Part shown: in pieces, positions 52,033 to 61,029 of the stretch
Layout: each line of letters opens with the position of its first letter
Numbering within the stretch: position 1 is the stretch's first letter
NCBI RefSeq assembly: GCF_020564355.1
Contig: NZ_JAJCRR010000001.1
Coordinates: forward strand, 558,001-622,000
Source of the DNA: Lachnospira pectinoschiza
Lineage (GTDB): Bacteria; Bacillota; Clostridia; Lachnospirales; Lachnospiraceae
Direction: 5' to 3'
DNA: 64,000 nucleotides
Made by a program: the position numbers and the translations under genes
Notes under the pieces: generated by a model
Seen by the model: the letters and a program-made list of their open reading frames with translations, nothing else
What the model was told of the DNA's origin: nothing
The model's database searches: none

Positions 52033-52055
52033 TTTTGTAGGAAATATGGTAAGAT
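52027..52055 (+). promoter_or_regulatory. kduI promoter
   Basis: TTGTAA (52027-52032), 17 bases, TAAGAT (52050-52055). Confidence 0.5.
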
Positions 52056-52107
52056 ATAGATAATTAAGGCAAATTGAGCCAATTTTTTTTAGAAAAGGAG
52101 AATTGTA

Positions 52108-52950
52108 ATGGAAGTAAGACCAGGTGCAAATCCAGCAGACGTAAAGAATTACGACACAGACAGATTAAGACATGATTTCCTGATTCAGGATTTATTCGCA
52201 GTAGATGAGATTAAGACAATCTACAGCCAGATTGACAGAATTATTGTAGGTGCAGCAACACCGGCAAAGAAGACATTAGTATTAGAGGCAGGTGCTGAGC
52301 TTCGTGCAAAGTATTTCCTCGAAAGACGTGAAATGGGTATTATCAATATCGGTGGTAACGGTACAGTTACAGTTGACGGTACAGAATACAAGTTTAAGTA
52401 CAAGGACGGTATGTATATCGGAATGGGTGCAAAAGAAATTTCATTTGCAAGTGATGATGCTTCAAATCCTGCAAAGTTCTATTTCAACAGTGCACCGGCA
52501 CACAAGACTTATCCGACAGTATTTATCGACCCTGCAAAGGACATTCTTCCTGAAAATAAGAAGGAACTTGGATGTCTTGAAAGTGCAAATCACAGAACAA
52601 TCAACAAGTACATTCTTCCGGGACAGGTTGAAAGCTGTCAGCTTGAAATGGGTATGACATGCCTTGAACCGGGCAGTGTATGGAATACAATGCCATGTCA
52701 TACACATGACAGAAGAATGGAAGTTTATCTGTACTTTGAAGTACCGGATGACGCTGTTGTTTTCCATTATATGGGTGAACCGACAGAAACACGCCACATT
52801 GTTATGAGAAATGAAGAAGCAGTTATTTCACCGAGCTGGTCTATCCATTCAGCTTCTGCAACACATGCTTATACATTTATCTGGGGCATGGTTGGTGAAA
52901 ATCAGGACTTCGATGACATGGATGATGTCGATATGAAGGACTTACGCTAA
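52108..52950 (+). CDS. kduI: 5-dehydro-4-deoxy-D-glucuronate isomerase
   Basis: A 280-residue cupin enzyme that isomerises 5-keto-4-deoxyuronate, a product of pectin or glycosaminoglycan breakdown, to 3-deoxy-D-glycero-2,5-hexodiulosonate. The metal-binding histidines are in [15 protein letters not shown] and [15 protein letters not shown]. The ribosome site is AAAAGGAGAA. kduD follows and takes the product. Rich use of preferred codons suggests strong expression. Confidence 0.96.
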   Translation: MEVRPGANPADVKNYDTDRLRHDFLIQDLFAVDEIKTIYSQIDRIIVGAATPAKKTLVLEAGAELRAKYFLERREMGIINIGGNGTVTVDGTEYKFKYKDGMYIGMGAKEISFASDDASNPAKFYFNSAPAHKTYPTVFIDPAKDILPENKKELGCLESANHRTINKYILPGQVESCQLEMGMTCLEPGSVWNTMPCHTHDRRMEVYLYFEVPDDAVVFHYMGEPTETRHIVMRNEEAVISPSWSIHSASATHAYTFIWGMVGENQDFDDMDDVDMKDLR

Positions 52951-53048
52951 TATCCGTATAATCTGCGGTATTGGGATTTACATAATTTACCGGAATGGTA
53001 TCCGCAAGGGTTTCATTTATAAACAAACTAAGAAAAGGAGATTTTAAA

Positions 53049-53846
53049 ATGTCAGTAAATTTTTCACTTGAAGGAAAAGTTGCTTTAGTTACAGGTGCTT
53101 CTTACGGTATCGGTTTCGCTATCGCTAGCGGTATGGCTAAGGCTGGTGCAACAATCGTTTTCAACGATATTAAGCAGGAATTAGTAGATAAGGGACTTGC
53201 AGCATATAAGGAAGCAGGTATCGATGCTCACGGATATGTTTGTGACGTTACAAGCGAAGAACAGGTTAATGCTATGGTAGCTCAGATTGCTAAGGATGTA
53301 GCTCCTATCGATATCCTTGTAAACAACGCTGGTATCATCAAGAGAATTCCAATGTGCGATATGACTGCTGAACAGTTCAGACAGGTTATCGACGTTGACT
53401 TAAATGCACCTTTCATCGTATCTAAGGCAGTTATCCCTTCAATGATCGAAAGAGGTCATGGTAAGATTATCAACATCTGCTCTATGATGTCAGAATTAGG
53501 CCGTGAAACAGTTTCAGCTTACGCTGCAGCTAAGGGTGGTTTAAAGATGCTTACAAGAAATATCTGTTCTGAATATGGTCAGTACAATATCCAGTGTAAC
53601 GGTATCGGACCTGGTTATATTGAAACACCTCAGACAGCTCCGTTAAGAGAACGTCAGGCAGATGGTTCAAGACATCCATTCGATCAGTTCATCTGTGCTA
53701 AGACACCTGCTAACAGATGGTTAAAGCCGGAAGAATTAGCTGGTCCTGCTGTATTCTTAGCTTCAGAAGCTTCAGATGCAGTAAACGGACATATTCTTTA
53801 CGTTGATGGTGGTATCTTAGCTTATATCGGTAAGCAGCCACAGTAA
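53049..53846 (+). CDS. kduD: 2-dehydro-3-deoxy-D-gluconate 5-dehydrogenase
   Basis: A 265-residue short-chain dehydrogenase that reduces the KduI product to 2-keto-3-deoxygluconate. NAD-binding TGASYGIG is near residue 17, NNAG at about 93 and catalytic YAAAKGG at about 158. The frame opens at 52995, but ATG 53049 behind AAAAGGAG is correct. Alanine is written mostly as GCT and leucine often as TTA/CTT, unlike the GCA/GCG-rich neighbours, pointing to very high expression or a different history. Confidence 0.95.
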   Translation: MSVNFSLEGKVALVTGASYGIGFAIASGMAKAGATIVFNDIKQELVDKGLAAYKEAGIDAHGYVCDVTSEEQVNAMVAQIAKDVAPIDILVNNAGIIKRIPMCDMTAEQFRQVIDVDLNAPFIVSKAVIPSMIERGHGKIINICSMMSELGRETVSAYAAAKGGLKMLTRNICSEYGQYNIQCNGIGPGYIETPQTAPLRERQADGSRHPFDQFICAKTPANRWLKPEELAGPAVFLASEASDAVNGHILYVDGGILAYIGKQPQ

Positions 53847-53903
53847 ATTAAAAGAGCCGGTAAAATCCGCAGTGCGAATCCGCAATACGGATACATACCT
53901 ATA

Positions 53904-53938
53904 AAAGAACGCAGGAATGATTTCCTGCGTTCTTTTTA
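53904..53938. terminator. Terminator between kduD and kdpE
   Basis: AAAGAACGCAGGAA (53904-53917) pairs with TTCCTGCGTTCTTT (53922-53935), then TT. It is symmetrical enough to serve both convergent genes. Confidence 0.92.
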
Positions 53939-53995
53939 ATGTTGTGGGTGGCCAGGCGGGGATAAGCGCCTGAGCTGATTGAATATTTGTACCAT

Positions 53996-54697
53996 TTATT
54001 CGATTTTTAGCATCCTGTATCCGATTCCAATATGTGTTTGAATATATTGGATATCATTTTGGGAAACCTCAAGTTTCTTTCGGAGTGTTGCCATAAAAAC
54101 GCGCAGGGAAGCAATATCATTTTCAAGGCTGCTGCCCCAGATTTGCTGAGTAATATAGGTGTGTGTTAATACTTTTCCGACATTGCGGGAGAGCAGGCAC
54201 AGGAGTTTGTATTCAATTGGCGTTAAATGAAGCTCCACACCATTTAGATAGGTGCAGCCGGCCGTATAATCTATTTTTAGCTGACCGTTTATAAAAACAG
54301 AGGATTCCTGATTTTCGTCGGATTGAATAATTGCAAGACGGCGCTGGGTAACGCGTATGCGTGCAAGAAGTTCTTCAACGGAAAAAGGTTTCGTAATATA
54401 ATCATCAGCACCGGCATCAAGGGCTTCTATTTTATCAGCATCCTCACTTCTGGCGCTGATGACAATAATGGGCATATTGGACCATGTCCGGATGTTTTTG
54501 ATTACATCAACACCTTCCATATCGGGAAGACCAAGATCAAGCAGTACAATATCCGGATTATGGGACGAAGCTTCTAAAATGGCCGAATTTCCGTTTTCGG
54601 CGGTCAGATATTTATAGTCGTGTGTTTTTAATGCGGTTACAATCAGATTGCGTACAGGACGGTCATCTTCAACAACCAGAATTAATAATTTATTCAT
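53996..54697 (-). CDS. kdpE: Response regulator, KdpE/OmpR type
   Basis: A 233-residue regulator with a receiver domain (acidic pocket E10-D11-D12, phospho-acceptor D54 in VLLDLGLPD, K near 104) and a C-terminal winged helix (LTPIEYKLLCLLSRNVGKVL). It overlaps the kinase gene by 8 bases, so the two are coupled. KdpE proteins activate potassium-uptake genes at low K+ or turgor; here the likely target is the ktr/kdp operon itself. No kdpFABC is in the window. Confidence 0.9.
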   Translation of the reverse strand: MNKLLILVVEDDRPVRNLIVTALKTHDYKYLTAENGNSAILEASSHNPDIVLLDLGLPDMEGVDVIKNIRTWSNMPIIVISARSEDADKIEALDAGADDYITKPFSVEELLARIRVTQRRLAIIQSDENQESSVFINGQLKIDYTAGCTYLNGVELHLTPIEYKLLCLLSRNVGKVLTHTYITQQIWGSSLENDIASLRVFMATLRKKLEVSQNDIQYIQTHIGIGYRMLKIE

Positions 54698-56666
54698 TTA
54701 ATGTCACCTCGCTTAGTGGTAGTGTAAAAGTAAAAATACAGCCATGTGGTACATTGTCAGTAAGATTAAGTTTTCCATTATGTGCTTCAATAATAGAATG
54801 GCAAAGCGCAAGTCCAAGACCAAGACTGCGATGACTGTCAGCAATTGTGTTTTTTCCGGTATAAAACATTTCAAAGATATGCGGTTTTATTGGATCGGGA
54901 ATACCCGGACCGTTATCCGTTACGCTGATTTGTGCTTCTGCGCTTTTTTTGACGGCATGGATATAAATTGTTGAACCTGCAGGTGTATATTTTACAGCAT
55001 TGTCAATCAAATTAACAAGAACCTGAATAATAAGGCGCACATCCATACGGGCAAGAATTAATTCATTACAGTCGGCAATGATTTTATGATTGTCGTGTTT
55101 CCGGTTAATATGCCGCAGTGATTCTGCAATAACTTCATCTACAAGCTGGTCGGTAAATTTAAATTTTAACCGTCCGTCATTTAATCTTGTAATAGATAAC
55201 AGGTTTTCTACTACACCAATCAGCCATTCAGAATCGTCATAGATATCCGTGTAAATCTGATGTTTAGTTGACGTATCGAGGCAGGTATCATTGTTTAGCA
55301 GCATATCGGCATTGCCATAGATGGAACACAGCGGGGTACGCAGATCATGGGAAATTGCCCGTAAAAGATCGGCACGAAGCTGTTCGTTTTTTGCTAAAAT
55401 CGCATTTTTTTCTTTTTCTATTGCATTTTGCGAATTTTCCATGGCAAGAGCACATTCGTTAATAACGGAAAGCAGAATACTGTGCTCAAAGGAATCCAGG
55501 GAGTCTTTTTTTACGGGAATTCCAATGACACCATACACATTATTTCCGATACGGATTGCAAGATATAGACATTCTGCATCGTTAAAATGACGGGTTGTGG
55601 CACCGGCGCGTTTTTTATTCTCATACACCCATTTGGCAATTTCATATTCCTTTTCGGTTAAAATGTCTTCTGCGGGAGTCTCCTTTTTATTAAAAAAAAG
55701 CTGCCCCTTTGAGAGTGTGCCTTGCTCTGCGACGTAGGCTGTAATATTGCGGTTGAGCAGCCGGGCAAGCTGTGAGCAGGTAATACTAAGAATCTCTGTA
55801 CTGCCGGTTGCTTTTTGCAGTAAGCGGTCGGTATCAAATAAAATTTGTGTCCGGAATGCAAGCTGCGCAGAGATCTTTGCATGCGTTTTTAATTTAGCTG
55901 CAAGTGTTCCGGTCAGTACAGAGGATATCAGCATAATCAAAAAAGTTACGGGATATCCAACGGCATAAGTCTGAAAAGACATACGTGGTTCGGTCAGGAA
56001 GAAACAAAATAGGACCACACTCAAACAAGAACTGCAAATACTGCAAAGATATCCGTTTGTTACAATAGAAGTGAGCAGTACGCCAAGGATGTATATTGTA
56101 ACAATATTTGTATCTGTAAATTTCAGCTTTTGAAACAGCAATCCGATGAGTGTACAGATGGCAAATATGGATATTGTTAAAAAGCAGTCTTTTAAGGATG
56201 GTTTGTTGGTATACAGTAAAGGCTGCTTTTTAGGATAAATTTCTGATTTAACAGCATCCGGAATAATATGAATATCAATGTCAGGAGCTGCTTTAATCAA
56301 CTGCTCTGTGAGTGCGGCCCTGCTGAAAAAATGGCTTCGTTTTGCATTGCTCTGTCCAATAACGATTTTTGTAACATTAGATAGATGTGCGTATTCTGCA
56401 ATTTGAACAGGAATATTTTCACCATGCGTTGTTACAATTTCTGCACCGAGTTTTTCAGCAAAATGAATATGTTCTTCAAGCCTTTTTTTATCAGATGTAT
56501 CCGATAATATTCTGTTTTGAACATAAAGCGCGGTAAAACGTGCATGCAGGGCAGCAGCCATTGCTGCTGCGGTATGCACAATTTTTTTATTGGAAGGAGA
56601 GGAAGACAGACAGACTAATATGTGTTCTTCTGTCCGGTCTGAACCATTTGTGTATGTCTTATCCAT
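54690..56666 (-). CDS. kdpD: KdpD-like sensor kinase lacking the N-terminal KdpD domain
   Basis: A 658-residue kinase, against about 890 for E. coli KdpD. It starts directly at the universal-stress-protein domain (about 14-140), continues with a four-helix DUF4118 membrane region (about 170-265) and a GAF-like region (280-420), and ends with HisKA (AISHDLRTPLCSIYG) and HATPase (NLIDNAVKYTP, VTDNGPGIPDP, GLGLALCHSI). The N-terminal P-loop KdpD domain is missing. S21-x-S23, 20 residues, then F44-T-A-x-Y48 matches the c-di-AMP motif of staphylococcal KdpD. It is downstream of ktrA. Confidence 0.92.
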   Translation of the reverse strand: MDKTYTNGSDRTEEHILVCLSSSPSNKKIVHTAAAMAAALHARFTALYVQNRILSDTSDKKRLEEHIHFAEKLGAEIVTTHGENIPVQIAEYAHLSNVTKIVIGQSNAKRSHFFSRAALTEQLIKAAPDIDIHIIPDAVKSEIYPKKQPLLYTNKPSLKDCFLTISIFAICTLIGLLFQKLKFTDTNIVTIYILGVLLTSIVTNGYLCSICSSCLSVVLFCFFLTEPRMSFQTYAVGYPVTFLIMLISSVLTGTLAAKLKTHAKISAQLAFRTQILFDTDRLLQKATGSTEILSITCSQLARLLNRNITAYVAEQGTLSKGQLFFNKKETPAEDILTEKEYEIAKWVYENKKRAGATTRHFNDAECLYLAIRIGNNVYGVIGIPVKKDSLDSFEHSILLSVINECALAMENSQNAIEKEKNAILAKNEQLRADLLRAISHDLRTPLCSIYGNADMLLNNDTCLDTSTKHQIYTDIYDDSEWLIGVVENLLSITRLNDGRLKFKFTDQLVDEVIAESLRHINRKHDNHKIIADCNELILARMDVRLIIQVLVNLIDNAVKYTPAGSTIYIHAVKKSAEAQISVTDNGPGIPDPIKPHIFEMFYTGKNTIADSHRSLGLGLALCHSIIEAHNGKLNLTDNVPHGCIFTFTLPLSEVTLNE

Positions 56667-56759
56667 TTATTTCACCACCATTGTCCGATTTGATTTATTA
56701 TACCATGATATAGAATGATAATCTTCGATTTTTTAAAATTTTATGCTTCAGAAGTTGTT

Positions 56760-56927
56760 TTACCAATCTTCATGATCATTACCATTTGTGTTATCATCTT
56801 CCATGGCATCATCTTTTTGAAGTTTATCGCGTAAGCTGTTAATAAAGCGGTCGATTTTGGACATAATCCAAAAGCCGACGATAATAAAGATAAAAAGTAA
56901 ACTGAAAGCAAGAAATATATCTGTCAT
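56760..56927 (-). CDS. Small membrane protein in the potassium operon (55 aa)
   Basis: ATG 56927, seven bases after AGGAGATGG, opens a 55-residue protein: one membrane helix (IFLAFSLLFIFIIVGFWIM), then a charged tail (KIDRFINSLRDKLQ and an acidic C-terminus). It lies 20 bases after ktrA and before kdpD. Its position recalls the accessory peptides of other K+ systems (such as KdpF), but it shows no similarity I can recognise. Confidence 0.8.
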   Translation of the reverse strand: MTDIFLAFSLLFIFIIVGFWIMSKIDRFINSLRDKLQKDDAMEDDNTNGNDHEDW

Positions 56928-56947
56928 TAGAACCATCTCCTTACCTA

Positions 56948-57595
56948 TTAAATATGAAAACATTTTTGAATTGCTTTATATTCACCAAGAACTAATAAAG
57001 TAATATTATTGGTAAACAAAGTGTTTGTTGAGACAGACATATTAATTTTTCCGTTGCTTTTAACAGCCATAATATTGATATTATATTTTTTACGGATATC
57101 CAGTTCACCGACTGTTTTGCCAATCCAGCCGGAAGGAACTTCAACTTCAATAATAGCGTGGGAAGCATCCACCTCCATATAGTCCAGAATGTGATCATCG
57201 GTATATCGGATGGATGCCCATTTTGCTACCTGTTTTTCAGGATAAATGACTTTATCTGCACCATTGCGTAAAAGAAATTTTTCCTGGACATCACGTTCGG
57301 CACGGGAAATGACTAATTTCCCACCAAGCTCTTTTAACAGTGATGTAGTTTCAAGCGAATTCTGGAAGCTTCCACTGATAGTAACAAAGCAGATATCAAA
57401 ATTTCCAATGCCAAGTGATTTTAAAAAATCAGGGTTGGTACTGTCGCCAATCTGTGCATTAGTAACAAATGGAAGAATGTCATTGACTCTTTCTTCATCC
57501 GTGTCAATAGCCATAATATCATGACCAAGCTGGCTGAGCTGAATTGCAATGTGTCTGCCGAAACGTCCGAGTCCGATAAGTAAAATGTTTTTCAT
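56948..57595 (-). CDS. ktrA: Potassium uptake regulatory subunit, KtrA/TrkA
   Basis: A 215-residue cytoplasmic RCK protein: an N-terminal Rossmann domain (LLIGLGRFGRHIAIQLSQLG, with acidic AID and DEER after strand 2) and a C-terminal RCK_C domain (VPSGWIGKTVGELDIRKKYN). It gates the KtrB channel by binding nucleotides, and RCK_C domains of KtrA bind c-di-AMP in several Firmicutes. ATG 57595 behind GAGGATT is chosen; the frame reaches upstream into a hairpin region. It sits between ktrB and kdpD. Confidence 0.93.
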   Translation of the reverse strand: MKNILLIGLGRFGRHIAIQLSQLGHDIMAIDTDEERVNDILPFVTNAQIGDSTNPDFLKSLGIGNFDICFVTISGSFQNSLETTSLLKELGGKLVISRAERDVQEKFLLRNGADKVIYPEKQVAKWASIRYTDDHILDYMEVDASHAIIEVEVPSGWIGKTVGELDIRKKYNINIMAVKSNGKINMSVSTNTLFTNNITLLVLGEYKAIQKCFHI

Positions 57596-57599
57596 AATA

Positions 57600-57745
57600 A
57601 TCCTCATTTCTAAGCGACTTTGTTGTGAAGTTGCGATGAGAAATTCGCGCAGGCGATTTCTCATCTGCAATCATGGCTATTTGTTTTCGCTCAGAAACAA
57701 ATAGCCGTGTGAAAAATAAGCGCATCAGCGTTATTTTTCATAATG
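57600..57745 (-). repeat. Multi-hairpin array between ktrB and ktrA
   Basis: Within 150 bases there are three perfect stems. TGAAAAATAA/TTATTTTTCA (57710-57740) is nearly the same as hairpin A of copy 2. GGCTATTTGTTT/AAACAAATAGCC lies at 57675-57706. GATGAGAAAT/ATTTCTCATC (57635-57665) has CGCAGGC in its plus-strand loop. A weaker GCGACTT/AAGTTGC lies at about 57613-57634. Confidence 0.75.
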
Positions 57746-57757
57746 ATCCTCATTGTA

Positions 57758-59095
57758 TTATCCAATAGTTATTTTTTCTAAAGGCATTTTTGCATTGTTT
57801 CTGTTTTTATTAGACAGAATTGCGTAAATTAATGTTAGTCCGCCGACACGCCCGAGATACATAAGAAGAATCAATATAAAACGGGACAGAATGTGCAGCT
57901 TTGGAGTAATGCCCAATGTCAGTCCAACGGTACAGACCGCAGATACAGCCTCATATAAACAGCTTGAAAGAGGAAGACCTTCGTAAATACTGATTGCAAT
58001 GCCACCGGTGAAAAAAAGTATAAAGTACATCATCGTAATGGTTGCTGCATTTTTTATAGCCTGACAGTCAAAGCGGCGTCCAAAGGCACAGACATCTTCT
58101 TGGTTGCGGAAAGTTGCCAAAGCATTTAATAACAGAACCGCAAAGGTGGTTGTCTTTATACCTCCGGCAGTAGAGCTTGGAGAACCGCCGATAAACATAA
58201 GCAGAATCATAACAGCCTGTGAAGAATCCGTCATGGATGAAATATCGGCTGTATTAAATCCGGCGGTTCTGGGAGTTACGGATTGGAAAAGAGAGAGTAT
58301 CAGCCTCTTTCCAAACGGTAATTCTTTAAAATTACAAAGAAAGAAAAGTACAGCCGGAAGGATAATTAAAAGAGCTGTTGTTGTAAGGATGATTTTGCTT
58401 TGCATGCGGTATCTTTTTATATGAAATTTATGTGTATAGATATCGTCCCAGGTAAAGAAACCGATACCTCCTGCAATAATTAAGAACATAATGATAATAT
58501 TAATGATATAATTATTGCTGTAACCTGTAAGAGATGGATAAAGGCAGTCTTTGCTTCCCAGAATATCAAATCCCGCGTTACAAAAAGCGGATATGGAATG
58601 AAATACAGACATCCAGAGACCATTTATCCCAAAATCATGAATAAATACGGGCATCATAAGCAAGGCACCTAGAAATTCAATGATAAAAGTTCCTTTTAAA
58701 ATAAATTTTGTCAAACGGACAATGCCGCCGATTGTCGGTGCTGAAATGGCATTTTGCATGGTGCTGCGCTGCATAAGGGATATTTTTCTGCCGGAAAGCA
58801 TAAAAACGAATGCGGCAACCGTTACAACACCAAGTCCGCCGGTCTGTATGAGTATTAAAATAATCAGCTGCCCTACAAAGGACCAGTAGCTGCCGGTGTC
58901 CTGTACAACAAGGCCGGTTACGCATACAGCGGATGTGGATGTAAACAGAGCCTCGTTAAAAGGTGTGATTGTCCCCGTGGCAGATGAAATGGGCAGCATT
59001 AAAAGCAATGCACCGACAAAAATAATTCCGGCAAAGCCAAGAATAATAAATTGAAAAGATGTAAGGTGTTTTTTTCTATGTAATGTTTCTAACAT
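57758..59095 (-). CDS. ktrB: Potassium uptake channel subunit, KtrB/TrkH
   Basis: A 445-residue channel-like transporter with four M1-P-M2 repeats. The filter regions are TSAVCVTGLVV, CNAGFDILG, TPRTAGFNT and VCTVGLTLGI. Size and absence of extra N-terminal helices favour KtrB over TrkH. The ribosome site is AAGGAGCTG. It is the first gene of the operon. Confidence 0.94.
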   Translation of the reverse strand: MLETLHRKKHLTSFQFIILGFAGIIFVGALLLMLPISSATGTITPFNEALFTSTSAVCVTGLVVQDTGSYWSFVGQLIILILIQTGGLGVVTVAAFVFMLSGRKISLMQRSTMQNAISAPTIGGIVRLTKFILKGTFIIEFLGALLMMPVFIHDFGINGLWMSVFHSISAFCNAGFDILGSKDCLYPSLTGYSNNYIINIIIMFLIIAGGIGFFTWDDIYTHKFHIKRYRMQSKIILTTTALLIILPAVLFFLCNFKELPFGKRLILSLFQSVTPRTAGFNTADISSMTDSSQAVMILLMFIGGSPSSTAGGIKTTTFAVLLLNALATFRNQEDVCAFGRRFDCQAIKNAATITMMYFILFFTGGIAISIYEGLPLSSCLYEAVSAVCTVGLTLGITPKLHILSRFILILLMYLGRVGGLTLIYAILSNKNRNNAKMPLEKITIG

Positions 59096-59206
59096 ATATA
59101 ACAGCTCCTTGTTGAGTTAAATGGTTTTGCAATGATTATTATATAGAATACAGTTTAAAGATGGTGTAAGGGTATTTATCAGAACATTAAGATTGTATAA
59201 AGAAAA

Positions 59207-59250
59207 CCTCCGCCGCATCAAATCCATATTCGATGCGGCGGAGGTCTGAA
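59207..59250 (-). terminator. Terminator after the GT-C-like gene
   Basis: ACCTCCGCCGCATC (59206-59219) pairs with GATGCGGCGGAGGT (59232-59245); on the minus strand TTTTCTTT follows. Confidence 0.9.
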
Positions 59251-59268
59251 ATATAATGAGTATGTTAT

Positions 59269-61029
59269 TTAGTATTCCGTATCCGTGTCATTTCCGGATA
59301 TTGTATTACCTTCATCGTCTGATGCTGATTCATCTTCTGACAGAATATCTTCCTCATTTTCCTGTTCTTTTTCATATTCTTCCGGAGAAAGAATATGAAT
59401 CAGTTCGTAGAGCGTGTAGTCATCAACCGTTCCCAGCTTAGTCATGCCGCGGCGGTAGTAAGGCTCAATGGAATCGTAGGTTTCATCGGTGCATACAATA
59501 ATAACCTTATCAAACGTTTCCATAGGGTCATAGTAAGTGCGGCTTGCGCCCCAGCCAAGAAATGAACCTACGGAAATTCCGTCAATGATATTCAGACGAT
59601 TTTCCAGAAGCCGTGCGATACGGGCAACTTCGATAATTTCCGAATCGCTGTCACCGATAAAATATACTAAATCACAGTCGGAATGCTCCTGTACATAACC
59701 GGTAATTGCGGTACTGGTTTCGTAATTGTTGCGGCTTGTATAATAGTAGTAAAAAACGATGTTGCACAACAGCCAGATGATTGCAATCAAAGCCATGGCA
59801 GAAGTAAAAATCAGCGGATTCGGGTGGGCTTTAAGCCATGCCACCAGACCGCCGATGCCGATACCGACAACCAGAAATCCGGATACCACAGGAATTAAGT
59901 GGTATCTGAATTCAAAGGTTTCAGAGCCGTAAGTCGTATCGGTTAAAATCAATACGGCAAGATTGACGGCAATAATACAGCATACCATGCCGGCAACCGT
60001 CTGTACCGGGGAATCTGTCTGACCGTTTTTTAACAAGCCGGACAGCGGGCGGACTGTCTTTATCGTTGCAATCAGAATAATGACAAACAGCAAAAAAGCC
60101 GCCATATGTGACAGATAATGGATACCAAAGGCTGATGTTACGACAATTTTCTGATTTGGCAGTGCGCCGAACAGCTCTGCAATGCCGACAATACATTTTG
60201 CAAAATTATTGACAAAATTTTCTGCCGTGGTAAGCACCATTTCGTTTGTAAAAATGTCAGCACCGTAAATTTTTGCACTGGCATAGCCCAGTCCGTAAAT
60301 GACAAGACTTGCGGAAAGCAGAAGCGTGTTTTTGCTCAAAAAGTTTTTGAAACTGCCACTGCAGATGACGGTAAACAATTCATATAAAATGATTGGAAAC
60401 AGACCGCAAATTAACAGGTACAGACCGCAGGAGAGTGCAGTCAGATACACAGCAGCAAAATAAGTAATCAAAATATGAAGATATCTGCGGACCGGTATCC
60501 CAAGCCTGATTTTTAAAAGAATGTCAATCAGCATAATCGGAATCAGCACTTTAATGATGTAATAGGCGGCACCCGTAAACATCATCGGCATATATCCGAG
60601 CGGTTCCAAAGAATACGGTGTCAGCAGAAGTACATAAACAATCATGCGTACCAGCTTCGGCAGCTGTAACATTTTAAAAATATCCCTGAAAATGTAAATG
60701 TAGAGCAAAACACCCAGACAGTCAGCAATGCCGTAGGCTAAAAAAATGTTGTGGGTAATCCCGTAAAAAATACTCGCGGGAATAATCACGGAATCGAGTC
60801 CAAGTGTAGACTGGTAATCCCAGTGTTTTAAAAAAATGCTTTTCTGATTCCAGATTTCCATTGCCTGCGCCATGGCGGCGGAGGAATCAAAGCCTGCTTC
60901 ATATTTTAAATGGGTCAGGTTAAAAACAAAAATTAACAGCAGCTGTGCAATGACAAAAATTTCAAAAAAAACAATCCACGGACCGGAGTCTTTGATTTTA
61001 GCAATCCATGTTTTCATAAAGTTCCTCAT
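59269..61029 (-). CDS. Polytopic membrane protein, GT-C glycosyltransferase-like
   Basis: A 586-residue protein with about 11-12 membrane helices, an acidic residue in the first external loop (EAGFDSSAAMAQAMEIWNQ), and a soluble C-terminal part (about 455-545) with an acidic Ser/Asp/Glu-rich tail. This layout resembles GT-C glycosyltransferases that use lipid-linked sugars, but no family signature is certain. It overlaps the deacetylase gene by 4 bases (ATGA), implying joint action on a surface glycan. The function is inferred only. Confidence 0.75.
   Translation of the reverse strand: MRNFMKTWIAKIKDSGPWIVFFEIFVIAQLLLIFVFNLTHLKYEAGFDSSAAMAQAMEIWNQKSIFLKHWDYQSTLGLDSVIIPASIFYGITHNIFLAYGIADCLGVLLYIYIFRDIFKMLQLPKLVRMIVYVLLLTPYSLEPLGYMPMMFTGAAYYIIKVLIPIMLIDILLKIRLGIPVRRYLHILITYFAAVYLTALSCGLYLLICGLFPIILYELFTVICSGSFKNFLSKNTLLLSASLVIYGLGYASAKIYGADIFTNEMVLTTAENFVNNFAKCIVGIAELFGALPNQKIVVTSAFGIHYLSHMAAFLLFVIILIATIKTVRPLSGLLKNGQTDSPVQTVAGMVCCIIAVNLAVLILTDTTYGSETFEFRYHLIPVVSGFLVVGIGIGGLVAWLKAHPNPLIFTSAMALIAIIWLLCNIVFYYYYTSRNNYETSTAITGYVQEHSDCDLVYFIGDSDSEIIEVARIARLLENRLNIIDGISVGSFLGWGASRTYYDPMETFDKVIIVCTDETYDSIEPYYRRGMTKLGTVDDYTLYELIHILSPEEYEKEQENEEDILSEDESASDDEGNTISGNDTDTEY

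Noticed and set aside
53996..56666. A complete kdp (kdpFABC) system
   Set aside because: Only the regulatory genes are present. Flanking genes are KtrAB-type and kduID, and no P-type ATPase gene occurs in the window.
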